From an uncultured Pedobacter sp. (GTDB lineage: Bacteria; Bacteroidota; Bacteroidia; Sphingobacteriales; Sphingobacteriaceae), in the NCBI RefSeq assembly GCF_946480185.1, contig NZ_CAMLIG010000006.1:102866-166865 (forward strand): a stretch of DNA of 64,000 nucleotides, written 5' to 3'. Below are positions 51,923 to 60,563 of this stretch, piece by piece; within the stretch, counting starts at the first letter, position 1; each line of letters starts with the position of its first letter. The translations under genes and the position numbers were made by a program. The notes under the pieces are model-generated. The model was given only the letters and a program-made list of their open reading frames with translations, was not told the DNA's origin and did not search any database.

Positions 51923-51985
51923 ATCTAATATCTAATCAATACGTTTGACCTGTTAACCAAATTAAATAAAACAGAAATATTAGAT
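51923..51985 (+). promoter_or_regulatory. Candidate operator pair and -7 box between HTCS and susC
   Basis: ATCTAATAT at 51923-51931 and its complement ATATTAGAT at 51977-51985 form a 9-bp perfect inverted repeat (12 of 13 if extended) in the 501-bp divergent gap 51625-52125. Between them is a TACGTTTG box (51940-51947). A second half-site, ATCTAAT, overlaps the left arm at 51930-51936. These are candidates for the HTCS AraC-domain target, about 140-200 bases ahead of susC. I see nothing else in this gap that I can assign. Confidence 0.4.
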
Positions 51986-52125
51986 TTCTTGCGTTTTAAA
52001 AAATAAGTGTCGTTTTTACGTTTAAATTTTTTAAAATATTAAAGATTTTTAGTTGTCATCTGTGGACGTATTAATTCCGGCTAACAAAACCAATAAACCA
52101 AATTTTTAAACCAATTATTAATTGT

Positions 52126-55100
52126 ATGAGAAAAAAAATTACTTTGCTTGCAAAAGTCAGGTGGCTATCTGTTTTTGCGCTCTTACTGTACTCAGTTAAT
52201 GGGTTCTCTCAAGAAAACGGAATTACCGTAAAAGGGAAAGTTGTTGACGAGAGTTCATCCCTTCCAGCCGTTTCTGTTAGTTTAAAAGGAAGTCCCACCA
52301 AAGGAACACAGACGGATATTAATGGAAGTTTTACGCTTAAAGTACCGGCTGACGGAACATTAGTTTTTAGTATGATAGGTTACGAAACGCAGGAAATTGC
52401 TATTCGTGGGCGCAGTGTTATAAACGTCAAAATGACAGTTGCTAACAATGTGTTGAATGATGTTGTGGTAACCGGCTTTGGTGGTACTCAAAAGAAAGCC
52501 AGCGCAGTGAGTGCCATAACGACTATAGATATTAAAGAGTTAAAAGGCCCAACCGGAAATTTAACCAATACCTTAGCGGGACGAATACCTGGGATGATCT
52601 CTTTTCAACGGAGTGGTGAACCTGGTTTAGGTACGGATAACTCGGCTTTTTATATCAGAGGGCTTTCCACTTTTGGTACCGGTAAACAAGACCCATTAAT
52701 TTTGATTGATGGTGTGGAATCGTCAAGTACTGATTTAGCCCGTTTACAGCCCGATGATATTGCAGATTTTTCGGTGCTAAAAGATGCCGCCGCCGCTTCT
52801 GTATATGGAGCGAGGGGAGCAAATGGCGTAGTATTGGTGAACACCCGTACAGGAAAAAGTGGAGAAACAAAGTTCTATTTTAGGGCCGAAAACAGGATTT
52901 CTGGCAACACAAAAAACTTTGATCTGGCCGATAACATAACTTATATGAATTTGGCCAATGAAGCCGCGTTAACAAGATCGCCATTAGCGATTAGGCCTTA
53001 TTCACAAAATAAAATTAACCATACCGCGGCCGGAGACGACCCCTACCTGTACCCGAACAACAACTGGATAGATCAACTGATAAAAAAATATACCGTAAAC
53101 CAAGGGTATAACTTAAACGTTAGTGGCGGTTCAGACAAGGCTCGCTATTATATTGCAGGTACATATAATCGGGACAACGGGGTGCTAAAAGTAGATCCTA
53201 TCAATAATTTCAACAGTAATATCAAGCTAAAAAATTATTCAATAAGGTCAAATATCAACTTAAATCTTACCCGAACGACAGAATTAGCAATTAAAGTTTA
53301 TGGTCAATTTGACGACTATAACGGTCCGGTTGGAGGCTATGATAAAAATGGAAATAGAATTAGTGGTGGGCAATACACATTTAATAATGCAATATGGTCT
53401 AATCCAGTTGCTTTTCCGGCAACTTATCCTTCGTCTAAATTACCTTATATAGAACACCCATTATTTGGCTCTGCAATAATACCTACTAATGGAGGTTTAA
53501 ATCCTACACTATATACAAACCCTTACGCCGAAATGGTTAAAGGTTATTCAGTTTATAAAACTTCCAACATACAGCCACAACTGGAGTTAAAGCAGGATTT
53601 AGCATTTGTAACACCAGGTTTAAGTTTTAGAACCATGGGCTATTTAAGACGCTACTCTTATTATTCAGTTGATAGGAGTTACAATCCTTTTTTCTATTCG
53701 GCAAATATTGATCCTACTACTCAGGATTACAGCTTGTCGGCATTAAATGACGGTAGCCTTTCCTCTATCGGAACTGTTGGTACCGAGTATTTAGGCTACT
53801 CAGAAGGTGACAAGAAGGTAGATTCGAGATTTTGGCTAGAAGCAACAGCAAATTACAACCGGGTATTTGGTAAAAATGAAGTTGGAGGAATGTTAATTGG
53901 GGCTATTTCCAACTACGAAACCGGAAATGCCGGAAGCGTTACCGCATCTTTACCACAAAGAAATCAGACATTTTCTGGTCGTTTTACTTACGGATACGAT
54001 AACCGCTATTTGGCAGAGTTTAATTTTGGCTATAACGGAACCGAACGTTTTGCCGCAAAAAAACGTTTTGGCTTTTTCCCGTCGGTAGGTTTGGGTTATC
54101 GGATTTCTAATGAGAATTTTTTTAAACCCTTGTTATCGGTTATCAACGATCTTAAATTCAGAGGAACTTACGGTATAGTAGGTAATGATCAAATTGGTAA
54201 CATCAACGATCGTTTCTTTTATTTGTCCAATGTAAACCTAAATGACAGTCGTTTTGGAAGCTCTTTCGGAAAAAACGATGGAGTAGCGCCTTATTACCGT
54301 CCAGGTGTTTCAATCTCTCGTTATGCCAACAATGGTATAACTTGGGAAAAGTCGCGTTCTTTAAACTTAGGTGCGGACCTAACTATGTTTAAACACTTAG
54401 ATTTAACCGTGGATGTTTATAAACAGTGGAGATCTCAAATACTGCAACCCAAATCAGTAGTTGAATCAGCAGCGGGTTTTGAAGCTACACCATATTCAAA
54501 TTACGGAAAGGCAGAAACTCAGGGAATCGATTTATCAGCGAAATATCAAACCAACATATCTTCTGATTTTGGGATAAACCTTAGAGGAACCTTTACATAC
54601 GCTACCAGTAAAGTTAAAGTTTCAGACGAAATTCAGTATCCAGCTAATATAGCCTACTTATCACGAATAGATCATTCACTTTCGCAAACTTGGGGCTTAA
54701 TTGCAGAACGATTATTTATAGACAATAATGAAGTAGCTAACTCTCCAATCCAATACGGAGACAATACTTTAAAAGCAGGTGATATCAAATATAAAGATGT
54801 GAATAAAGACGGCGTTATTAATGATGATGATATGGTACCTATCGGGTATCCGCAACAGCCCGAAATTATTTATGGATTTGGAGCTTCTATGAACTATAAA
54901 AAATTCGATTTTGGTTTTTATTTCCAAGGATCGGCTCGCTCTTCTTTTATGATTAACTCTGGTGATATCCAGCCGTTTTATTTAAACGGGGGCTATCAAA
55001 ACAATTTACTGCAAGTTATTGCAGATAACCATTGGTCAGAAGATAACCAAAATGTTTATGCCTTTTGGCCTCGCTTAAGCACTTTACGGGTTGCCTCTAA

Positions 55101-55341
55101 TAATAAACCCTCAACATGGTGGCTAAGAAATGGCGATTTTATTAGGCTTAAAAGTGTTGATTTGGGCTATACCATTCCAAGTATTAAAACCCTTGATTTA
55201 CAAAATATCCGGATTTATTTTTCTGCTACCAATTTATTTGCCATTAGCAGTTTTAAACTATGGGATGTGGAAATGGGCGGTAACGGGCTTAATTACCCTA
55301 TCCAATCTGTTTACAACTTGGGTGTCCAAGTAAACTTCTAG
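52126..55341 (+). CDS. SusC/RagA-family TonB-dependent outer-membrane receptor
   Basis: A 1071-residue receptor that imports oligosaccharides with its SusD partner. A signal peptide (about 1-29) is followed by a carboxypeptidase-like domain (about 33-110: GITVKGKVVDESSSLPAVSV), the signature VLNDVVVTGFGGTQKK, a plug (about 125-240, with DPLILIDGVESS and DAAAASVYGARGANGVVLV) and a C-terminal barrel. It has no N-terminal STN domain, so no sigma/anti-sigma signalling is expected; control is by the divergent HTCS. It is followed 33 bases later by susD. Confidence 0.96.
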   Translation: MRKKITLLAKVRWLSVFALLLYSVNGFSQENGITVKGKVVDESSSLPAVSVSLKGSPTKGTQTDINGSFTLKVPADGTLVFSMIGYETQEIAIRGRSVINVKMTVANNVLNDVVVTGFGGTQKKASAVSAITTIDIKELKGPTGNLTNTLAGRIPGMISFQRSGEPGLGTDNSAFYIRGLSTFGTGKQDPLILIDGVESSSTDLARLQPDDIADFSVLKDAAAASVYGARGANGVVLVNTRTGKSGETKFYFRAENRISGNTKNFDLADNITYMNLANEAALTRSPLAIRPYSQNKINHTAAGDDPYLYPNNNWIDQLIKKYTVNQGYNLNVSGGSDKARYYIAGTYNRDNGVLKVDPINNFNSNIKLKNYSIRSNINLNLTRTTELAIKVYGQFDDYNGPVGGYDKNGNRISGGQYTFNNAIWSNPVAFPATYPSSKLPYIEHPLFGSAIIPTNGGLNPTLYTNPYAEMVKGYSVYKTSNIQPQLELKQDLAFVTPGLSFRTMGYLRRYSYYSVDRSYNPFFYSANIDPTTQDYSLSALNDGSLSSIGTVGTEYLGYSEGDKKVDSRFWLEATANYNRVFGKNEVGGMLIGAISNYETGNAGSVTASLPQRNQTFSGRFTYGYDNRYLAEFNFGYNGTERFAAKKRFGFFPSVGLGYRISNENFFKPLLSVINDLKFRGTYGIVGNDQIGNINDRFFYLSNVNLNDSRFGSSFGKNDGVAPYYRPGVSISRYANNGITWEKSRSLNLGADLTMFKHLDLTVDVYKQWRSQILQPKSVVESAAGFEATPYSNYGKAETQGIDLSAKYQTNISSDFGINLRGTFTYATSKVKVSDEIQYPANIAYLSRIDHSLSQTWGLIAERLFIDNNEVANSPIQYGDNTLKAGDIKYKDVNKDGVINDDDMVPIGYPQQPEIIYGFGASMNYKKFDFGFYFQGSARSSFMINSGDIQPFYLNGGYQNNLLQVIADNHWSEDNQNVYAFWPRLSTLRVASNNKPSTWWLRNGDFIRLKSVDLGYTIPSIKTLDLQNIRIYFSATNLFAISSFKLWDVEMGGNGLNYPIQSVYNLGVQVNF

Positions 55342-55374
55342 TTATTTAGTAACTGTACTTAGAAATTATTCAAA

Positions 55375-57333
55375 ATGATGAAAAAAATTAATACACCGAA
55401 AAATAGCTTCAAAATTTGTTTGCTCTTTTTTCTAACGATAAGTGTAAGTTCTTGTAAAAAGTATCTCGATGTGGTACCCGATAACGTATCCACTATCGAT
55501 AATGTTTTTAAGCTTCGGATTGAAGCAGAGAAATATTTATTCACCTGTTATTCATATCTCCCAAAGGATGGCGATGGATGGTTTAATCCCGGTCTTACCG
55601 GCGCCGATGAAATCTGGTATCCACAAGATGATCAAACACATTGGCATCCTGCATTTAGAATCGCGGAAGGACAACAAACTGTTGCCGATCCGTTATTTAA
55701 TGAATGGCAAGGAAATAAAAAAGGGAATGATGGGAGGTTTAACTACTTAAGAATGTGGAATGCCATACGTAGCTGTAATACCTTTATCGAGAATATGGAT
55801 AATCCGCGTAGAGTGCCGGATCTTCCAGACACGGAACGCTCACGTTGGAAAGGCGAAGCGCTATTCTTAAAAGCATTTTATCATTTCTATATGTTAAGGA
55901 TGTACGGCCCAATTCCTTTAATGGAAAAAAATATCGCCGTTGATGGAGATTTGACAAGCTCTTATGTACACAGAAAACCTGTTGATGAGTGCGTTAGTAC
56001 CATTTCAACTTGGTTAGATGAGGCCATCCCTTTACTGCCTGAACGTATTATTAACGAAAATACAGAGTTAGGAAGAGTAACAAAACCCATAGCATTAGCC
56101 GTTAAAGCCAAATTATTGATCATGGCGGCAAGTCCATTATTTAACGGCAACCCAGATTATGCAGGTTTTAAGGATAAAGATGGAATCGCATTATTTAATC
56201 CAACAGCTGATCCAAATAAATGGGTAAAAGCCTTAGATGCAGCGAAGGCAGCAATAGAATCTGCGGAAAGCAACGGTTTCTCTCTTTATAAATACACCAA
56301 TGATATTTATAACTTAAGTGACGCTACAAAAACACAATTAAACATCAGAAATGCCATCACACAGCGCTGGAGTACAGAATGTGTTTGGGGCAATGCACAG
56401 TCTTATTTTGTAAATCAAGCATTATGTATGCCTCCAACAGAAAGAAGCAGTTCTCCTAACCGATTTAATTTGCAAGGAGTATGGGCGCCACCTTTAAAAA
56501 TTGCAAAAATATTTTATACGGCTAACGGAGTGCCAATAGATGAAGATAAAACTTTAGATTTTAGTGCTTATGATGCTTTGCGGAAAGCTACAACTGCGGA
56601 AAAATACAATATAGAGCCCGGTTTTGTAACTGCCAGAATAAATTTCGATCGCGAACCTCGTTTTTATGCTGATTTGGGTTTTGACGGCTCTATTTGGTAC
56701 ATGAAAGACGGTAACTCTACGGGCAGTGATATCAATACATTCTATATCAAAGCTAAAAATAGCCAGAGCGCTGGATTTGGACATTATCAGAATTGGAGCG
56801 CTACGGGATATTTCGTTAAAAAACTGGTGAGCTGGGAATCAACTACAAACGGAACATCGGGCCCTACCTGGAAACAATACCCTTGGCCAGAAGTGCGGAT
56901 GGCAGATTTATACTTGCTTTACGCCGAAGCTGAAAACGAGGTACACCCAGCGTCTTTAATTGCTATTCAATATTTAGATAAAGTGAGAGAAAGGGCAGGA
57001 TTAAAAGGTGTTGTTGAATCATGGACTAATTTCTCTAAAAACCCTACAAAATATACAACTCAAGCAGGCCTACGTTCAATAATACATCAAGAACGTAGTA
57101 TTGAGTTAATGTTTGAAGGGCAAAGATTGTGGGATTTGAAACGTTGGAAAGAAGCTTCGACAGAGCTAAATAAAGATATTACCGGTTGGAGCATTAGAGA
57201 ATCTTCCGACGCGTATTATAAAGAACATTTCATTTTCGGACAACAATTTATTGCGCCTCGAGATTATTTTTGGCCAATTGGTAACTATGATACTCGCCGT
57301 AACCCAAATCTGGTAGAAAACCCAGGATGGTAA
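55375..57333 (+). CDS. SusD/RagB-family surface glycan-binding lipoprotein
   Basis: A 652-residue lipoprotein with signal and lipobox TISVSSC (Cys near residue 27), longer than many SusD proteins. Family features include KYLDVVPDNVSTIDNVFKL at the mature N-terminus, ALFLKAFYHFYMLRMYGPIP (TPR helix), a long insert at about 310-500, and the C-terminal SIELMFEGQRLWDLKRWK, with the carbohydrate-lid segment ending FWPIGNYDTRRNPNLVENPGW-like. It caps SusC and captures the glycan at the cell surface. Confidence 0.95.
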   Translation: MMKKINTPKNSFKICLLFFLTISVSSCKKYLDVVPDNVSTIDNVFKLRIEAEKYLFTCYSYLPKDGDGWFNPGLTGADEIWYPQDDQTHWHPAFRIAEGQQTVADPLFNEWQGNKKGNDGRFNYLRMWNAIRSCNTFIENMDNPRRVPDLPDTERSRWKGEALFLKAFYHFYMLRMYGPIPLMEKNIAVDGDLTSSYVHRKPVDECVSTISTWLDEAIPLLPERIINENTELGRVTKPIALAVKAKLLIMAASPLFNGNPDYAGFKDKDGIALFNPTADPNKWVKALDAAKAAIESAESNGFSLYKYTNDIYNLSDATKTQLNIRNAITQRWSTECVWGNAQSYFVNQALCMPPTERSSSPNRFNLQGVWAPPLKIAKIFYTANGVPIDEDKTLDFSAYDALRKATTAEKYNIEPGFVTARINFDREPRFYADLGFDGSIWYMKDGNSTGSDINTFYIKAKNSQSAGFGHYQNWSATGYFVKKLVSWESTTNGTSGPTWKQYPWPEVRMADLYLLYAEAENEVHPASLIAIQYLDKVRERAGLKGVVESWTNFSKNPTKYTTQAGLRSIIHQERSIELMFEGQRLWDLKRWKEASTELNKDITGWSIRESSDAYYKEHFIFGQQFIAPRDYFWPIGNYDTRRNPNLVENPGW

Positions 57334-57374
57334 AAAGTATTGTTTAATTATTTATGACTATAAATGTAATTTAC

Positions 57375-58574
57375 ATGAAATCAATATTAAAATTTTCCTT
57401 TCTGATTGCATTTGCATTTGCAATCAGCTCTTGTAGTAAGGAGTTGGAAACAAACAAACCCATTACAAACGACCCAACAATTCCGGCACAGGTTTCTGGA
57501 GTAAGTGTGGTAAACGGCAACGGAAATGCAACGGTAAAATATACCGTACCTAACGATCCAAATTTACTATTTGTAAAAGCGGTTTTTACCATTACAAATG
57601 GAAAAGAAAGAGAGGTAAAAGCATCTTTTTATACCAATGAACTGCTGTTAGATGGCTTTGCGGACACTTTAGAGCATGAAGTAGCGCTTTATTCGGTAAG
57701 TCGTTCCGAGGTAGAGTCTGCTCCGGTTATCGTAAAAATTAAACCATTAATTTCGCCTATTTGGAAAGTGTTTAAAAGTATCAATGTGAGCAATGCTTTT
57801 GGAGGGTATAACTTAACCGCTACAAATAGCACTGAATCAAATATTTCAATTGTTGTTACAAAACCCAATGCTTTTAAAGAATATGAAATTGATAACGATA
57901 AAAGCGTATTCACAAACATTCAAAATATTGTATCCAAGGTACGTGGTTTAGATACGACAGATCATCGGTTTGGATTTTTAGTTCAGGACCGTTGGGGAAA
58001 TAAAACAGATACGATGTACAAAGTAGTTAAACCACTGTTTGAAACAGAACTGTCAAAATCTAATTTTAGCGCTTTTGTATTGCCTGGGGATGCCAAACAA
58101 GTAACTAACGGAGCAGCCTTACCTTATGCTTGGGATGGGAAATTGGGTTGGCCATATACAAGCTTTACCGATCAAGTTGCTACCGGCCCCCAACCACACA
58201 TGGTAACCTTTAGCATTGGGCAGCTAGCAAAAATAAGTAGGGTATATATTCGTCCTTTTCCTGAGGGAACTCGCTTTTACTATCTTTCTACGATGAAACG
58301 GTTCGAAATCTATGGTTCTGCTAACCCTAATTTGAATGGCGCATTGGACAGTAGTTGGATTTTATTAGGGTCATATACCGTAACAAAACCATCAGGTTTG
58401 CCTTATGGTACAGACAATGCCGATGATCAAGCTATAGGTGCCGCTGGTTTTAACTGGGAAGCGGACGTAAATGCGCCTAAGGTTAAATATATACGTATCC
58501 GTTGCCTAGAGAATTTCGGTGGAGGAACTGCGCAAAGCATAAACGAACTAAGTGTTTTTGGAGACCCTAGATAA
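57375..58574 (+). CDS. Surface lipoprotein of the SusCD locus, DUF4959/DUF5126/DUF5000-like
   Basis: A lipoprotein of about 399 residues; the open frame begins at 57354, but the ATG at 57375 starts directly with the signal peptide (MKSILKFSFLIAFAFAISSC). The N-terminal part (about 30-110) is an Ig-like domain resembling DUF4959, the middle resembles DUF5126, and the last 150 residues (PYAWDGKLGWPYTSF, then VYIRPFPEGTRFYYLSTMKR and VKYIRIRCLENFGGG) form a galactose-binding-like beta-sandwich, as in DUF5000. It is probably a surface glycan-binding protein for the same substrate as SusD. A stem-loop follows. Confidence 0.8.
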   Translation: MKSILKFSFLIAFAFAISSCSKELETNKPITNDPTIPAQVSGVSVVNGNGNATVKYTVPNDPNLLFVKAVFTITNGKEREVKASFYTNELLLDGFADTLEHEVALYSVSRSEVESAPVIVKIKPLISPIWKVFKSINVSNAFGGYNLTATNSTESNISIVVTKPNAFKEYEIDNDKSVFTNIQNIVSKVRGLDTTDHRFGFLVQDRWGNKTDTMYKVVKPLFETELSKSNFSAFVLPGDAKQVTNGAALPYAWDGKLGWPYTSFTDQVATGPQPHMVTFSIGQLAKISRVYIRPFPEGTRFYYLSTMKRFEIYGSANPNLNGALDSSWILLGSYTVTKPSGLPYGTDNADDQAIGAAGFNWEADVNAPKVKYIRIRCLENFGGGTAQSINELSVFGDPR

Positions 58575-58587
58575 AATATTGTTTACT

Positions 58588-58622
58588 AGAGAATATTAGG
58601 ATACAAAAGCCTAGTATTCTCT
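58588..58622 (+). promoter_or_regulatory. Intercistronic stem-loop between the third and fourth SusCD-locus genes
   Basis: AGAGAATATTAGG at 58588-58600 and CCTAGTATTCTCT at 58610-58622 pair over 12 of 13 positions around a 9-base loop. It is 14 bases after one stop codon and 16 bases before the next ATG. The tail is CAAAAAAA, not T-rich, so it is more likely an RNA-stabilising or processing element than a terminator. Confidence 0.5.
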
Positions 58623-58637
58623 CAAAAAAATATAGAA

Positions 58638-59837
58638 ATGAAAAAATCAAATATTGTTTTCTCTTTGCTCCTCTTTGTGATGGTAGCACTGTTTTCTTGT
58701 TCCAAATGGGATGATTATAAAAAATACACCAAAGATGGAGAAATACTGTATTCAGGAAAAATGGACTCTTTGAAAATATTTTCGGGTAACCAAAGGGTAC
58801 GGGTTCAAGGTCTATTACCGGCCGACCCTAAAATTGTAAAGGTAAAAGTGAGTTGGAACGACGGAAAGGATTCTATGGTTTACAATATTACAAAAGGAGT
58901 TGGAGTCGAGCTTTTTGAAAAAGACATAGCCGTTTCGGAAGGCGTGGTTACATTTAAAGTACAAACTTATGATGCAGCGGGCAATTCCTCTTTGATCACC
59001 TCTTCTACCGGGACAATATATGGCCCAAAGTACCAAAGTGGCTTAAATAACAGATCTATCACCAGTGCCGAACTTTTGGCATCCGGAACTGCATCAATTG
59101 TATGGGGAAGTTTTGATTCTTCTACTGGCGCACAAGGAACCTGGGTTAAATACACAAAGGTTGACAACTCAACAGATTCTTTATTTGTTCCGGTTACGCA
59201 AAACAATACATCGCTACCCAATTATAAGTCTGGTACACCGTTTATGCTAAGAACACAGTATCTGCCAAGTGCAACTAGTATTGATTTATTTTATAGCCCT
59301 TGGCAAACAGCCGGTATAAAGTATGATATCACCAATCAATACATGGTAAATACAGGTCCCGGGTTTATCGCTACTGCAGCTTCTGGAACCGGTCGCTGGA
59401 GAATTCCACAGGATTGGATTGTAACTGACGATGTAAAAAATGCCGGTGGCCTGGGCGGTTTAGATGCAGGAAGTTGGTTGCCTTCCGTTGCTTTGTCTAT
59501 GGAGGCATGGGATGGAGGAATGGGAACAATCCCTAACGGCAAAATTTACCAAACCATTAATTTACCCGCTGGTAAGTACGCATTTATGGCTAGCACCGGA
59601 GACATTGGTGGCAGCGCAACTAAATACCTTACTGTGGCAATTGGAAGTGCATTACCTGATTTTAATGATGTAGCAAGTAAGGCACTTGCATTTACAAGTC
59701 CAGCAAAATATACTGATAATACCATAACTTTTACGCTATCCGCAGCGTCTCAAGTGTCGTTAGGTATTCAGTCTTCTATGACACCAAATCAAAACTTTAT
59801 AAAGGTATTTAAAGTAAGACTTTATAGTATGCCATAA
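58638..59837 (+). CDS. Surface lipoprotein with DUF4998-like N-terminus and DUF5013-like C-terminus
   Basis: A 399-residue lipoprotein (lipobox MVALFSC, Cys near residue 21; mature start SKWDDYKKYTKDGEILYSGK). The N-terminal half (about 22-190) matches DUF4998, found in gene clusters for complex glycans. The C-terminal part (about 245-399, with WDGGMGTIPNGKIYQTINLP) resembles DUF5013-type beta-sandwich modules. It is presumably a second surface glycan-binding protein. It ends the locus, with a hairpin after it. Confidence 0.78.
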   Translation: MKKSNIVFSLLLFVMVALFSCSKWDDYKKYTKDGEILYSGKMDSLKIFSGNQRVRVQGLLPADPKIVKVKVSWNDGKDSMVYNITKGVGVELFEKDIAVSEGVVTFKVQTYDAAGNSSLITSSTGTIYGPKYQSGLNNRSITSAELLASGTASIVWGSFDSSTGAQGTWVKYTKVDNSTDSLFVPVTQNNTSLPNYKSGTPFMLRTQYLPSATSIDLFYSPWQTAGIKYDITNQYMVNTGPGFIATAASGTGRWRIPQDWIVTDDVKNAGGLGGLDAGSWLPSVALSMEAWDGGMGTIPNGKIYQTINLPAGKYAFMASTGDIGGSATKYLTVAIGSALPDFNDVASKALAFTSPAKYTDNTITFTLSAASQVSLGIQSSMTPNQNFIKVFKVRLYSMP

Positions 59838-59845
59838 TTGTTTAA

Positions 59846-59888
59846 TTAATCTCTGGGGAGTAATCTTATTTTACTTCCTAGAGATTAA
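59846..59888 (+). terminator. Hairpin at the end of the SusCD locus
   Basis: The outer stem TTAATCTCT / AGAGATTAA is 9 bp and perfect and continues as GGGAGTAA with TTACTTCC through G-T pairs. It starts 8 bases after the last stop codon of the locus. The T-run expected of a Rho-independent terminator is missing, but place and size fit transcript-end protection or termination. Confidence 0.55.
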
Positions 59889-60015
59889 CTAAAATAATGA
59901 GACAAGTAAAGGATAGTGGATATTTTTTAAAACCGAAGGACAGAATCCATGAATTAAAATTACTGTTTTTGATAAATTGATCAGTGGTTAGCATATTAAA
60001 TATTTAATCAATCAT

Positions 60016-60462
60016 ATGAAAAATCAACCTGTAACTTTAATGGCGTTAATTGGAATATTAATAGCACCTTGTCAAAAAAACACACAATTAACTCCTCAAC
60101 AAACAATAGCTGAAGTTTCAAGTTTTAAAACCAAGAAATCAGCTAAAGACTTGGTTTTTAATAATAAATATCTGGATTTGGATATAAATAAATTATCCAA
60201 AGAAAAAAACCATTCTGATGGTGACAAGATTACAGCAAAAGCTATTCTATACCGTTTTTATAAACATGTCCACTTAGTTAACGGATATTATACTTTAGAT
60301 ATAAAGCAGGCAAAAGATATAAATATTTCTAACCCGGTTTATTTAGCCCTATTAAATAATTTGAATGAAGTAAATGATTCTGTAAAAGAAGCTAGATCAA
60401 AAGGACGAAAAGTAGAAACGCCAGAAGTTGACGACAATTACCTTAACTCATTATTAAAATAG
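60016..60462 (+). CDS. Small lipoprotein of unknown function
   Basis: A 148-residue protein with a short signal and lipobox-like LIAPC (Cys at residue 19). The mature part is Lys- and Asn-rich and helical, with AKAILYRFYKHVHLVNGYYT in the middle. The gene is clearly more AT-rich than its neighbours. I do not recognise a family. It lies between the SusCD locus and a degraded thioesterase fragment, and so may belong to the inserted block. Confidence 0.6.
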   Translation: MKNQPVTLMALIGILIAPCQKNTQLTPQQTIAEVSSFKTKKSAKDLVFNNKYLDLDINKLSKEKNHSDGDKITAKAILYRFYKHVHLVNGYYTLDIKQAKDINISNPVYLALLNNLNEVNDSVKEARSKGRKVETPEVDDNYLNSLLK

Positions 60463-60506
60463 AACAACTTGAATTGTTGAATAAATTATAGTCCTCAAGT
60501 TGTATA

Positions 60507-60544
60507 ATAAAGGTAAACTTAACCGTGGCAGTTGTACCGGCGGT
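60507..60544 (+). pseudogene. Remnant of the 3' end of the thioesterase gene
   Basis: Thirty-eight bases match the end of the thioesterase gene at 47436-47490 with 35 identities and a single 17-base deletion: 60507-60521 corresponds to 47436-47450, and 60522-60544 corresponds to 47468-47490. Read in one frame it still encodes NLTVAVVPAV before a stop codon, against RLTVAVVPAV in the intact gene. There is no start codon and no upstream coding sequence, so it is a non-functional fragment. Confidence 0.72.
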
Positions 60545-60563
60545 TGGCTTATAAAGTAAATAT

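Noticed and set aside
59898..59981. A 27-codon frame after the SusCD locus (MRQVKDSGYF...)
   Set aside because: Short, with no signal, no recognisable motif and no coupling to a neighbour; probably chance.
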